Assembly: GCA_900016675.1 (NCBI GenBank)
Contig: LN483071.1
Span: 186,001 to 250,000 of the forward strand
Source: Arthrobacter saudimassiliensis
GTDB lineage: Bacteria; Actinomycetota; Actinomycetes; Actinomycetales; Micrococcaceae
Direction of reading: 5' to 3'
DNA: 64,000 nt
How positions within the stretch are numbered: position 1 is the first letter of the stretch; each line of letters begins with the position of its first letter. The translations under genes and the position numbers were made by a program. Positions 1 to 10,239 of this stretch are shown piece after piece. Below the pieces are notes generated by a model. The model was not told where the DNA came from. It saw only the letters and a program-made list of their open reading frames with translations, and did no database searches.

Positions 1-1438
<1,438 letters not shown>

Positions 1439-1446
1439 TTATCGAA

Positions 1447-3516
1447 CTATTCCTGCCCTGGCACTTCAGCCTGCCCGCCTCTATCTGCGCCTGCGCTCCC
1501 CAGCGACTCGTCGAGACGCTCCGCGAGGATGGGAACCATGCTCTTCACGTAGGTACTCGTGATGTGGTTGTGGTCAATGTAAACCAGTACGTTGCCAATG
1601 ACAGGCGGGCAGTAGCCCTCAAAGCAGAAGTACGGTGAAAAGTCGATGTGGGTTATCCCCGGGCCGCTGATAATCGTCTCAGCAGGATTGACCGCGCCCA
1701 AGGTTCGATCTTCTGCCACCCCACAGGCCTCGGGTTCTGAGTGAACCGCCAGGCAGTCAGGAGCATTCACAGGTAGCCTAGGCGTGTCCCGGATAGCCGC
1801 AACGCGGATGCCAGCGTCTAGGAGACGGCTTATGGACGCTGCCCATGACGCGTCTACATACTCATCGCCGTCGAGCACAGTGCGGCTACTGGTGGTCACG
1901 ACTAGATCGGGCCGGGTCGATAGCAAGTGACCGAGAGTACGGCTAGCGTACTCCCGACACTCTGACCCCACGGTCTCCTCCAAGCTTAGGGGACAGCCGG
2001 CTTTCAAGAGAACCGAAAGCGTCCAGTCCCGCTCCTCGGCGATCTCTTCTAACGCTGTTACCCATGCTTCCGCATGGGAGCTGCCGACCACGATAATTCT
2101 CGGGGCTCCAGGTGCACCTGTGTGCAGTTCGCAGCTTACTTCCTGCTTCTCGGCGTCCCGGCAGTCCGAGGGGAACTGCGCCCATTCTCCGTCCACCTGA
2201 TCCGCCAGCGGCAGGATGGCGGCGTCGGGATCGGACCGGTCCTCATATCCCGGCAGCAGGACGGCGGCACCGGGGTTGTTGCGTTCGGCGTCCGCCGCGA
2301 GACGTTCAGCCTGCAGCCGCAGCCCCTCCTGCCACAGGCCCGCCGGCCCGGCGACCAACGCGCAGCAGGCGGCGATGACCAGGGCGGAGCGCCGCCAGCT
2401 CGACTCCAGCCACTGGTTCGACCGCAGCGGGTTTTCGATGAGCTTCGTGGTCAGCCAGGCCAGGACCAGCGAGAGCGTGATGATCCCGGCCCCGCCGACC
2501 AACCCCACCTCGGAGCGCCCGCGCCAGATCAGGTAGATGACGAGGATGGGCCAGTGCCACAGGTAAAGGGCGTATGAAATGTCGCCGAGCCGGATCAGCG
2601 GCCGCCAGGTCAGCAGTCGGTCGGCTCCGAACCGGCTGCCGGTCTGCCCGGCGGCGATGATCAGGGCAGCGGCCGTCAGCGGCCAGAGCGCCACGAAGCC
2701 GGGGAATGCGCCCTGCACATCGATCAGGAAGCCGCATGAGAGCATTGCCGCCAGGCCCAGCCAGCCTGCCGCGACCCGCACGCCCCGCGGCAGCCGAAGA
2801 TACGGCAGGGCCAGGGCGAGCAGGGTGCCGAAGGCGAACTCCCACAGCCTGGTGCGCGTGTCGAAGTACGCGTAGGACTGGTTGGAGTAGGTCTCTGCTA
2901 CCGAGTAGGAGAGGGATACCAGAAACACGGAGCCGAAGAGCAGCAGAACCACCCGGCGGAAGGGTAGACGGCCGTAGCGGGCCAGAAGTGCGGCCGCCGC
3001 GAAGAGCAACGGCCAGAGGATGAAGACTTGCCCTTGGACGGACAGCGACCAGAAATGCTGCAGCGGACTGGCTACGCTGTTGTCCGAGGCGTAGTAGTCG
3101 ACACTGAGTTCGGCCAGCGCCCAGTTCTGGTAGTAGAGCAGGGAGGACCAGGTCTGGTCGAGGATCCCGTCCCACCGGGTCCGCGGCACTACCAGCGCGG
3201 TTGCGGCGAGGGTGCCCAGAAGGACCACGACGACGGCGGGCAGGAGCCGCTTGAAGCGGTGCAGCCAGTGCCGCCCGAGTTCCAGGGGCCGGCCTGCCTC
3301 CACCTTGCGCATGAAGGAGAGGCTGAGCAGGAAGGCGGAGATCAGCAGGAAGATGTCGACCCCGCCCGACACCCGATTGAACCAGATGTGGTAGGTCACG
3401 ACCATCAGCACCGCGAGGGCGCGCAGGCCCTGGACTTCGGGGCGGAAGCGGGTGCTCGGGGCGACTCCTGCCGCGGATTCGGCCTGCGGCAGAGCCTGCG
3501 TATGTTGCTGTGACAC
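1447..3516 (-). CDS. Acyltransferase-3 / SGNH two-domain O-acyltransferase (OatA/OafB type)
   Basis: About 689 residues. The N-terminal half is a multi-spanning acyltransferase-3 domain opening with RPEVQGLRALAVLMV, the usual family start. The C-terminal part, outside the membrane, is an SGNH esterase-like domain: GSSHAEAW near residue 480 carries the nucleophile Ser, and DHNH near 648 supplies Asp and His. Such proteins move acetyl or acyl groups across the membrane onto peptidoglycan or surface glycans. The frame stays open 70 codons further upstream, but that stretch is Arg/Gly-rich and non-conserved; I chose GTG at 3516, behind an AAAGG box. It lies upstream of glf on the same strand, suggesting envelope glycan modification. 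The acceptor is unknown. Confidence 0.9.
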   Translation of the reverse strand: MSQQHTQALPQAESAAGVAPSTRFRPEVQGLRALAVLMVVTYHIWFNRVSGGVDIFLLISAFLLSLSFMRKVEAGRPLELGRHWLHRFKRLLPAVVVVLLGTLAATALVVPRTRWDGILDQTWSSLLYYQNWALAELSVDYYASDNSVASPLQHFWSLSVQGQVFILWPLLFAAAALLARYGRLPFRRVVLLLFGSVFLVSLSYSVAETYSNQSYAYFDTRTRLWEFAFGTLLALALPYLRLPRGVRVAAGWLGLAAMLSCGFLIDVQGAFPGFVALWPLTAAALIIAAGQTGSRFGADRLLTWRPLIRLGDISYALYLWHWPILVIYLIWRGRSEVGLVGGAGIITLSLVLAWLTTKLIENPLRSNQWLESSWRRSALVIAACCALVAGPAGLWQEGLRLQAERLAADAERNNPGAAVLLPGYEDRSDPDAAILPLADQVDGEWAQFPSDCRDAEKQEVSCELHTGAPGAPRIIVVGSSHAEAWVTALEEIAEERDWTLSVLLKAGCPLSLEETVGSECREYASRTLGHLLSTRPDLVVTTSSRTVLDGDEYVDASWAASISRLLDAGIRVAAIRDTPRLPVNAPDCLAVHSEPEACGVAEDRTLGAVNPAETIISGPGITHIDFSPYFCFEGYCPPVIGNVLVYIDHNHITSTYVKSMVPILAERLDESLGSAGADRGGQAEVPGQE

Positions 3517-3555
3517 GGAGACCTTTCGACGGGAACGCGTTCTTCCCCGTCTTGA

Positions 3556-3561
3556 AGTGTA
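3556..3561 (-). promoter_or_regulatory. Putative -10 box (TACACT) for the acyltransferase gene
   Basis: On the minus strand TACACT matches the actinobacterial -10 pattern TANNNT about 40 nt before the chosen GTG start. No convincing -35 box is visible, so this is a weak call. Confidence 0.3.
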
Positions 3562-3596
3562 CCTGCGGCGCGGCCCGGCCCTGATCCGGCCGCCGC

Positions 3597-3642
3597 GTCC
3601 GCTGTCCTCAGGAGGGCCCGTCCGCTGTCCACAGGAGGGCCC
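3597..3642. repeat. Two perfectly adjacent 23-bp repeats in a divergent intergenic region
   Basis: Units 3597-3619 and 3620-3642 abut exactly and differ at one position (T versus A). Each begins GTCCGCTGTCC and ends CAGGAGGGCCC. The second unit contains CTGTCCACAG. They lie between the divergent acyltransferase and EssC-like genes, where operators would be expected. A shorter third copy of the GGCTGTCCGC core follows. Confidence 0.8.
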
Positions 3643-3714
3643 CCCGGCTGTCCGCCGCGCCCACGTGCACCTACCTTGTACCTGACGGAAAGCGGGCCGC
3701 TGACGAGGAGGAGC

Positions 3715-6700
3715 ATGGAAATCCACGCCACGTTGGTCTGCGCTCCGGGGTGGCCCGCGGACCCGGGAGAGGGGCCGCGCAGGCTGCCCGGCCCCCGGGA
3801 AATCGTGATCAACGGCTCAGGGTCGGGCGCCGAGATAGCCGCCGCCCTGGGGCGGCGCTGGGGACGGGGACGCTTCACGGTCGGGGGTCTCCCCCTCGAG
3901 GAGCTTCGGCCCGGGCACCCGCCGCTGGTGTCCGGTTCGGTGATCGTCGGCGCACCGGACCGGCGGGGGACGTCGGAACCGGTATCGGTCCGCCGTTGGC
4001 CGGAGCTTCCCCCGCTGTTCCTGGCCGTCGAAGAGGGCCCGGCCGCGGGCGATCTGTGGCCGCTGGCACGGGGCCGCTACCGCATCGGTCGGGCGCCGTC
4101 GGGATTCCGCCGGCTGACAGTGGCCGACCCGGCCGTGTCCCGGGAGCATGCGCAGCTGTCCGTGGACACCGACAGCGTCCGGATCAGCGGGCCCCGCTCC
4201 GCCGGGCCGGCCGGCGGCGGGATCGGCCCGCGCGGCCGCCTGCTGGCCTCCGGGACCGAACTTGCCGCCGGCGATTCCGTTCTGCGGCTGCTGTCCTCCG
4301 CCGACCTTCCCGATCCGTCCGCTGCGGACGACGCCGAGACGCCCCTCACGGTTGCCTTCTCCGGCAACGGTGCCGGGCCCATGGTCCTGGTCGGAGCCAT
4401 GCTGGCCCTGGCCGCGGGCATCGTCCTGGCGTCGGTGACCGGCAGCTGGCTCTTTCTCGTGTTCAGCGCCCTTTCCGCCGTGACGGCGGTCGTCGGAATA
4501 GTCCATGGCAGGCACAGGCGGCGACGTACCCGGCGCCTGCTGCAGGATGCGGCTGCCCGTGACCTGCGGCGCCGGCGGCAGGCCTGGCCCGGGCCGGGCG
4601 CCCTGGTGCTGCGCTGCCTCGCAGAAGCCGCCCGGGCCGAGCCGCCGGAGGCCCGTTCCGCGCCCGACGAGCCACTCCCGGCCGACGGCGTCGGAAAGGC
4701 AGCGGGCCTGCGGCGCCACGGGCCGCGGGTGCGGATTGGCCGCGGCGCCCAGCCGGCGCGGGTGGCGCTGTCCCCTGCTCCGCCCGAGCAACCGATGCCG
4801 CCGGTCGTCGACGCCCCCGTGGTCCTGGACCTGGCTCCCGGCCGGGTGGGCGTTTCCGGTACCCGGGGAGAGGTGGCTGCGCTGCTGCGCAGCATTCTGC
4901 TCCAGCTGGCGGCCGGGCCCGTTCCCGTTGCGGTCACGGCGCTCGGCCTGCCTGCGCAGACGGCGGCCTCCGCACGGTTCCTCCCGGGGGTCCGGCTGCT
5001 TCCGGCCGGTTCCGGAACCGCACCGGTACCATCACCGGTCCCGTCCTCCGCCCCGGGTGCCCCGACGTCCCGGGTCCTGATCCTCGGACCTGGGTGCCCT
5101 CCGGATGCGGCGGGAGCGTGCGGACCGGTCGCCGCGGACGAGTGCGTGCTGGACTGCCGGGCGGAGGTGCGTGGAGCCAGGATCGAGCTGGGTCCCGACG
5201 GCGCCCGCTTCCGTGACGGCGGGCAATGGCTGTCGCTGCGTGCCGACGGGCTGGGTGCCACGGCCTTTGACCGGGCCTGCCGGGCCCTGGCCGCCCGTGG
5301 AAGCCGAGCCGGCGGCAGGGCTCCCGCTGCCCTGCCGCCGGCGGTGCCGCTCGACAGCCTGTACCGCTCGGACCAGGCTGCCCTCGAGGACGCCTGGGCC
5401 GCCCCGTCGGACGGCCTGCCTGTCCGGCTGGGGGTGGGCGGGCAGGGGCCGGTCGACCTCGATCTGGTCCGTGACGGTCCGCATCTGCTGGTGGCGGGAA
5501 CCACCGGGGCCGGCAAATCCGACCTCCTCCGTGCCCTCATCGCGGGGCTGGCGGCACGTTCCTCCCCCGCCCGGGTGAATTTCCTGCTGGTCGATTTCAA
5601 GGGCGGCGCCGGTTTGGCGCCGCTGGCCGGACTGCCCCACACGGTCGGGCTCCTCACGAGCCTGGGGGCAGGCAACGCCACCCGTACCCTGGTCTCTCTC
5701 CAGGCGGAGCTGCGCCGCCGCGAGGCCCTCTTTGCAGCCGCGGGCTGCCCCGACCTGCCCGCCTTCAACGCGGCCAACAACGGCCGTGAGATGCCCCGGC
5801 TGGTCGTGGTCGTGGACGAGTTCCGCGTGCTCAGCGAGGAGGTCCCGGATGCGCTCGGCGAGCTGATGCGGATCGCGTCCCTTGGACGGTCGCTGGGCCT
5901 CCACCTGGTCCTGGCGACGCAGCGACCCCAGGGCGCGGTGTCCGCGGAAATCAGGGCCAACGTCTCCGCTGCGGTCTGCCTGCGCGTCCAGTCCGAAGCG
6001 GAATCGCGGGATGTCGTGGGCATTCCGGAGGCGGCCGGCATACCGGCTTCGGCGCCGGGGCGGGGATACCTGCGGCGGGGGTCGTCACCGCCCGTCCTGT
6101 TCCAAGCGGGATGTTTCGCGCTGCCGCAGGACCCGCCGGCCTCCGTTTCAACCTTCGCCGAGTACCTGGCAGGCGGCAGGGCGCCGGAACCCCGTGACAC
6201 GTCTTCCGCCGGCGAGCAGCTGGTGGCGGCCGCGGCGTCGGCAGCAGCCGCGCTCTCCCTGGCCGCCGTCCGCCGTCCGGTCGCCGAGCCGCTTCCGGAG
6301 CGGTGTCCCGCCGCCCTGGCCGCCGAACCCGACCAGGTGGCCCTGGGCGTGCTCGATCTGCCCCGTCTGCAGGCCAGGACCGAGCTGCCCTGGCGTCCGG
6401 ACGACGGGCATGTGGCCATGCTCGGGCTGCCCGGCAGCGGGGCCGACGAGGCCCTGTCCGCGCTGCTGGCCGGGCACCTGCACGCGTTCCCCGGCCGGCC
6501 CGCCTACCTGCTTGACGGCGACGGGTCCCTGGCTTGGGCTGCCCGGGCGCCGCAGGTGGGCGCCTGGGTACGCCCGGACGATCCGGCACGCGCGGTCCGG
6601 GTGCTGCGCCGGCTCGTCGGGCTGGAGGCCACGCTCCTGGTTTCCGGCTGGGGTGCGTGGCTGTCCCCGCTGCGGGGACTGCGGGGTGCCGACGCGGAGG

Positions 6701-7737
6701 AGCTGCTGGCGGATCTCGCCCGTGGAAACCGCTCGAGCCGAACGGTCCTCGCCGTTGCCGGCGGCCGGGAGCTGCCCTCCGCCCGTTTCTTCGGCTTCCT
6801 GCCCAACAGGTTCTTCCTGCCCGCCGGAGCCGGTCCGGAGACCCTGCTGTCCTGGCCGGCGATGCCCGGAACCGATCCGCTTCCCGGGCGGGCCTACTGC
6901 CTGGGGCCGGCGGTGCGGCGCGCACAGGCTCCGCTGGCCGCCGGGTTCCCGGACCCGCCGGCCTCCGGTCCGGGCGGGGCGCGGCCCGGCACGCGACGGG
7001 ATCCGGACGGCGCCGTGGCCCAGCTGGCCGCAGCGGGCGAATCGTTTCCGCTCCCCGCTCCCCCGCCGCTGCCGCCCGGTGCGACGCGGCCGGCACGCGT
7101 TGATCCACTGCCCCGCGCGGTGCCGGCTGCTGCCCTGCCGGACGCCGTGCGCGAGAGCGACGGGAGCTTGCTTGTGCCGGTGGGCGTCAGCGGGGATGAG
7201 CTGGAGGCGACAGTGCTTCGGCTGCGTGCCGGGGATGCCTTCCTGGTCCTGGGACGGGCAGGCTCCGGACGCAGCAGCCTGCTGGAGCACATCCGCGTCT
7301 CGGTCGGGCGCCTGTCCGGCTGCCATGTGGCGGATGCCGGGGAGCCGCTCACCGCAGCGGCGTCGGCGGCCGAAGAGGGGCGGGAGGTGCTGATCATTGC
7401 CGACGACGCCGACAGGCTTCCTCCGGCGCGCCTGCAGCAGGTGTCGGCGCTCCTCGCAGCGGGGGCACGGGTGGTCCTGTCCGCGGCGCCGGGACCGGGA
7501 CTGCCGACACGGGTTCCGCCGGCCGCCGCCGTCCGGGCCCGGCCGCTGGGTGCGCTGCTGGCGGGAACCGGGGCGCTGGAGCAGGATCTCTTCGGGTTTC
7601 GCCCCGATGCCTCCCCGGAGCCCCGGCCCGGCCGGGGGTGGCTGATCACCCCCTCGGCCGCGGTGCAGGCGCAGTTCGCGCTGCCCGGCTCTCCGGTGCC
7701 GTCCCGCCGGAGCACGGACCGGGACCGCATTGCCTGA
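3715..7737 (+). CDS. FHA-domain FtsK/SpoIIIE (EssC/EccC-like) ATPase
   Basis: A 1340-residue membrane ATPase. An FHA domain sits at about 121-192 (RYRIGRAPSG ... VSREHAQL), after a region like the first FHA domain of EssC. A hydrophobic hairpin spans about 222-265. Three RecA-like domains follow: the first has an intact Walker A, GTTGAGKS near 597-604, and a Walker B VVVVDEF near 700. The second (GLPGSGADEA) and third (GRAGSGRSSL) lack the P-loop Lys. This is the layout of type VII secretion motors. ATG at 3715 follows GAGGAG; the frame is open 13 codons earlier. No WXG100, EccB/D/E or mycosin gene is nearby, so the substrate is unknown. Confidence 0.88.
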   Translation: MEIHATLVCAPGWPADPGEGPRRLPGPREIVINGSGSGAEIAAALGRRWGRGRFTVGGLPLEELRPGHPPLVSGSVIVGAPDRRGTSEPVSVRRWPELPPLFLAVEEGPAAGDLWPLARGRYRIGRAPSGFRRLTVADPAVSREHAQLSVDTDSVRISGPRSAGPAGGGIGPRGRLLASGTELAAGDSVLRLLSSADLPDPSAADDAETPLTVAFSGNGAGPMVLVGAMLALAAGIVLASVTGSWLFLVFSALSAVTAVVGIVHGRHRRRRTRRLLQDAAARDLRRRRQAWPGPGALVLRCLAEAARAEPPEARSAPDEPLPADGVGKAAGLRRHGPRVRIGRGAQPARVALSPAPPEQPMPPVVDAPVVLDLAPGRVGVSGTRGEVAALLRSILLQLAAGPVPVAVTALGLPAQTAASARFLPGVRLLPAGSGTAPVPSPVPSSAPGAPTSRVLILGPGCPPDAAGACGPVAADECVLDCRAEVRGARIELGPDGARFRDGGQWLSLRADGLGATAFDRACRALAARGSRAGGRAPAALPPAVPLDSLYRSDQAALEDAWAAPSDGLPVRLGVGGQGPVDLDLVRDGPHLLVAGTTGAGKSDLLRALIAGLAARSSPARVNFLLVDFKGGAGLAPLAGLPHTVGLLTSLGAGNATRTLVSLQAELRRREALFAAAGCPDLPAFNAANNGREMPRLVVVVDEFRVLSEEVPDALGELMRIASLGRSLGLHLVLATQRPQGAVSAEIRANVSAAVCLRVQSEAESRDVVGIPEAAGIPASAPGRGYLRRGSSPPVLFQAGCFALPQDPPASVSTFAEYLAGGRAPEPRDTSSAGEQLVAAAASAAAALSLAAVRRPVAEPLPERCPAALAAEPDQVALGVLDLPRLQARTELPWRPDDGHVAMLGLPGSGADEALSALLAGHLHAFPGRPAYLLDGDGSLAWAARAPQVGAWVRPDDPARAVRVLRRLVGLEATLLVSGWGAWLSPLRGLRGADAEELLADLARGNRSSRTVLAVAGGRELPSARFFGFLPNRFFLPAGAGPETLLSWPAMPGTDPLPGRAYCLGPAVRRAQAPLAAGFPDPPASGPGGARPGTRRDPDGAVAQLAAAGESFPLPAPPPLPPGATRPARVDPLPRAVPAAALPDAVRESDGSLLVPVGVSGDELEATVLRLRAGDAFLVLGRAGSGRSSLLEHIRVSVGRLSGCHVADAGEPLTAAASAAEEGREVLIIADDADRLPPARLQQVSALLAAGARVVLSAAPGPGLPTRVPPAAAVRARPLGALLAGTGALEQDLFGFRPDASPEPRPGRGWLITPSAAVQAQFALPGSPVPSRRSTDRDRIA

Positions 7738-7750
7738 AGCGGGACCGGCG

Positions 7751-8173
7751 CTAGGGCGCCTTGGTGTCCCCGCCGCGGCGGACCGTGTAGTTCAGCACGG
7801 GCGTGCTGAAGACCAGCAGCATCACGGCTGCTGCGGGCAGCAGCATCAGCAGTCCCGCCGGCAGCAGGCCGGCCTGGAGCACGGTGACGGCCAGGACCAC
7901 CATGAACAGCTGCCAGGCCAGGGCGGCGGCGCGGGTCCAGCGGTAGCCGCGGAAGAAGAAGTGGCCTACGGCCAGCAGCCAGATACCGGCCGCCGCCAGC
8001 AGGACGGTGGTGAAGATGGCGCCGCCCATGGACAGCGGCGTGGTGGTGAGCAGGTTGTAGATGTACCAGCCGGCGGCCGCGAGGAGGGCCAGCGCTTCAA
8101 GCACCAGCACCGCGCTGACGAACAGGACGGCGGCAGGCCGTCGCGCCGCGGAGGCTTCTTCGGGTCTTGACAC
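7751..8173 (-). CDS. Small four-helix membrane protein, function unknown
   Basis: 140 residues with four predicted membrane helices (about 14-40, 50-70, 82-100 and 104-124) and short charged ends; the C-terminus ends RRGGDTKAP. I recognise no catalytic motif. The stop is 13 bp from the convergent end of the EssC-like gene. The start is GTG at 8173. No Shine-Dalgarno sequence precedes it; a TAGTGT box lies six bases upstream, so it may be leaderless. Confidence 0.75.
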   Translation of the reverse strand: MSRPEEASAARRPAAVLFVSAVLVLEALALLAAAGWYIYNLLTTTPLSMGGAIFTTVLLAAAGIWLLAVGHFFFRGYRWTRAAALAWQLFMVVLAVTVLQAGLLPAGLLMLLPAAAVMLLVFSTPVLNYTVRRGGDTKAP

Positions 8174-8179
8174 ATTCGC

Positions 8180-8185
8180 ACACTA
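8180..8185 (-). promoter_or_regulatory. -10 box TAGTGT, predicted leaderless start
   Basis: TAGTGT on the minus strand ends six bases before the GTG at 8173, the spacing expected if transcription starts on the first base of the start codon. No ribosome binding site is present. Confidence 0.5.
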
Positions 8186-8323
8186 CCGGAGATAGTCGGA
8201 ATGCATCGACAGTCAGGAGGCTTACAAGTTGACCGCTGTGATGTATCCCTCATGCCCAGGGGCTGATTAACGCCTCATTACCTCTTGTTTGCGTTCTTGT
8301 TACGTGACAGTCTTGAAGAGGGG

Positions 8324-8345
8324 AAGGGGCCGCAACCGGCCCCTT
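8324..8345 (+). terminator. Perfect hairpin in the whiB1 leader (terminator- or attenuator-like)
   Basis: Nine base pairs (AAGGGGCCG with CGGCCCCTT) close a CAAC loop and are followed by TAATTT. The hairpin lies about 70 nt before the whiB1 ATG. It may end upstream transcription or act as a leader element; the sequence alone cannot decide. Confidence 0.55.
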
Positions 8346-8360
8346 TAATTTGCAGTTGCT

Positions 8361-8376
8361 CGTGAATGTTTTCACA
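8361..8376. promoter_or_regulatory. CRP/FNR-family binding site upstream of whiB1
   Basis: CGTGAATGTTTTCACA matches the CRP consensus TGTGA-N6-TCACA at nine of ten defined positions, 41 bp before the whiB1 ATG. The whiB1 promoter of Mycobacterium tuberculosis is known to be bound by the cAMP receptor protein, so a conserved cAMP input is plausible. Confidence 0.65.
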
Positions 8377-8416
8377 AACACTAGGAGCCAACTTTTCAGA
8401 GGAGAAAGTGATACCC

Positions 8417-8665
8417 ATGGATTGGCGGAGCCGTGCAGCATGCTTGGACAAGGATCCCGAGCTGTTCTTCCCCGTGGGCAACACCGGTCCGGCCCTTCTT
8501 CAGATTGAGGAAGCCAAGAGCGTCTGCCGCCGTTGCCCCGTGATCGACACCTGCCTGCAGTGGGCGATCGAAACCGGACAGGACGCCGGTGTCTGGGGCG
8601 GCATGAGCGAAGATGAGCGCCGCGCGCTGAAGCGTCGCGCAGCCCGCGCCCGGCGCGCGTCCTGA
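8417..8665 (+). CDS. whiB1: WhiB1/WblE-type iron-sulfur transcription factor
   Basis: 82 residues. Cys9, Cys37, Cys40 and Cys46 are positioned as ligands of the [4Fe-4S] cluster. The turn motif GVWGG is at 58-62, followed by the basic tail MSEDERRALKRRAARARR. MDWR...PELFFPVGN at the start is close to mycobacterial WhiB1. WhiB1 binds the primary sigma factor region 4, senses nitric oxide through its cluster and is essential in mycobacteria. The ATG at 8417 follows GAGGAGAAAG and gives the usual length; an upstream in-frame ATG would add 17 atypical residues. pdtaS is convergent, as in mycobacteria. Confidence 0.96.
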   Translation: MDWRSRAACLDKDPELFFPVGNTGPALLQIEEAKSVCRRCPVIDTCLQWAIETGQDAGVWGGMSEDERRALKRRAARARRAS

Positions 8666-8705
8666 TACGCACCACAGACCTGCGGGCTCCGGCCCGATAA
8701 AGCAT

Positions 8706-8738
8706 CAACGGCACGGCCCGCAGCGGGCCGTGCCGTTG
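8706..8738. terminator. Bidirectional hairpin terminator between whiB1 and pdtaS
   Basis: A 14-bp perfect stem (CAACGGCACGGCCC with its complement) around a GCAGC loop sits 40 bp after the whiB1 stop and just before the convergent pdtaS stop. It lacks a long T tract. Confidence 0.75.
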
Positions 8739-8751
8739 GCGTTTGCGCAGA

Positions 8752-10236
8752 TCAGTGCCGCTGGCCGGTGGGATCGATGAGCATTTCGATCCGGACCTCG
8801 GTGCCGCCACCCCGCCGGCCGAGCCACTCGATGGTGCCGTCCAGCTCGCTCTGCACCAGGGTCCGGACGATCTGCAGGCCCAGGCCCTCGCGGCGCGGTT
8901 CCGGCGGCAGCCCCGCCCCGTCGTCGGAGATGGTGACGGTGAGCCGGTCCCGCCCGCTGCCGGCCTGGTCCCGGTGCGCGCTCAGCCGCACCGTCCCGTT
9001 CCGCCGGCCGGCCAGTCCGTGCTCGACGGCGTTGGTCACCAGTTCGTTGATGACCAGCGCCAACGGAGTCGCCAGTTCGCTGGGCAGGTTGCCGAAGCTT
9101 CCTTCGCGCTCGGTCCGCACCTCCTGGCCCGGCGAGGCCACCTCTGCCGCCAGCCGGAACTGCCGGTCGATGAGCTCGTCGAAATCCACGTTCTGGGTCA
9201 GCCCCTGCGAAAGGGTCTCGTGGACCAGGGCGATGGTGGAGACCCGCCGCATCGCCTGGGCGAGGCCCTGCCGGCCCTCCTCGCTCTCCATCCGCCGCGA
9301 CTGCATGCGCAGCAGCGCCGCGACCGTCTGCAGGTTGTTCTTCACGCGATGGTGGATCTCCCGGATGGTGGCGTCCTTGGACACCAGTTCCATCTCCCGC
9401 CGGCGAAGCTCGGAGACGTCCCGGCACAGCACCAGCGCCCCGAACCGCTCCTTTTCGTTGCGCAGCGGGATGGCCCGCAGGGACAGGCTGACGCCGCGCG
9501 ATTCGATCTCGGTGCGCCAGGGCATCCGTCCGGTCACCACCAGGGGCAGCGTCTCGTCCACCATGCGCCGGTCCTTGAGCAGGGCGGTGGTGATTTCCGC
9601 CAGCGGGCGGCCCTCCAGCGACTCGACCTCCCCGAGCCTGCGGAAGGCGGAGACGCCGTTGGGGCTGGCGTACTGGACCACCCCGTCGACGTCGAGCCGG
9701 ATCAGCCCGTCGCCCACCCGCGGCGCCCCGCGGCGCGAGCCGGTGGGCGTGGCGAAGTCCGGCCACAGCCCCAGCGTGCCCATCCGCAGCAGGTCGTAGG
9801 CACACTGCCGGTAGGTCAGCTCCAGCCGGGACGGCATGCGTGAACTGGACAGGTCCATGTGCGAGGTGACGACGGCGAGCGTCCGTCCGTTCCGGACGAA
9901 CGGCACCGCCTCCACCCGCATGGCCGTATCGGCGGTCCAGCTGGTCTCGCTGGAGCGCTCGATGGTCTGGCTGCGCCAGGCCTTGTCCACCAGCGGCTGC
10001 AGGTCCGAGCGGATCCGCTCGCCCACGAAGTCGCTGTGGAACACGGTGTGCGACGTCGACGGCCTGGCGTGTGCCAGGGCCACGTAGCTGCCGTCCGGCA
10101 GCGGGAACCACAAGGCCAGGTCCGCGAAGGCAAGATCGGCGACCAGCTGCCAGTCCCCGACCAGCAGGTGCAGCCACTCCGCGTCTCCGGGACCGAAGTC
10201 GGCGTGGTCCTTGATCGGATCAGTGAAGATCGCCAC
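8752..10236 (-). CDS. pdtaS: Sensor histidine kinase PdtaS
   Basis: 494 residues, soluble. Order: N-terminal GAF-like sensor (about 10-150), PAS (about 170-270, RLDVDGVVQYASPN), HisKA_2 with IREIHHRVKNNLQT (His295/His296), then an HATPase domain with NELVTNAVEHG, DDGAGLP and GLGLQIV. It closely resembles mycobacterial PdtaS, which phosphorylates the antiterminator PdtaR and takes part in copper/nitric oxide and nutrient responses. The adjacency to whiB1 is conserved. The start is GTG at 10236, three bases after the gdh stop, so it is probably co-transcribed with glutamate dehydrogenase. No pdtaR gene is in the window. Confidence 0.95.
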   Translation of the reverse strand: MAIFTDPIKDHADFGPGDAEWLHLLVGDWQLVADLAFADLALWFPLPDGSYVALAHARPSTSHTVFHSDFVGERIRSDLQPLVDKAWRSQTIERSSETSWTADTAMRVEAVPFVRNGRTLAVVTSHMDLSSSRMPSRLELTYRQCAYDLLRMGTLGLWPDFATPTGSRRGAPRVGDGLIRLDVDGVVQYASPNGVSAFRRLGEVESLEGRPLAEITTALLKDRRMVDETLPLVVTGRMPWRTEIESRGVSLSLRAIPLRNEKERFGALVLCRDVSELRRREMELVSKDATIREIHHRVKNNLQTVAALLRMQSRRMESEEGRQGLAQAMRRVSTIALVHETLSQGLTQNVDFDELIDRQFRLAAEVASPGQEVRTEREGSFGNLPSELATPLALVINELVTNAVEHGLAGRRNGTVRLSAHRDQAGSGRDRLTVTISDDGAGLPPEPRREGLGLQIVRTLVQSELDGTIEWLGRRGGGTEVRIEMLIDPTGQRH

Positions 10237-10239
10237 CGG

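Noticed and set aside
3715-7737. Complete type VII secretion locus
   Set aside because: No WXG100 pair, EccB, EccD, EccE or mycosin gene on either side.
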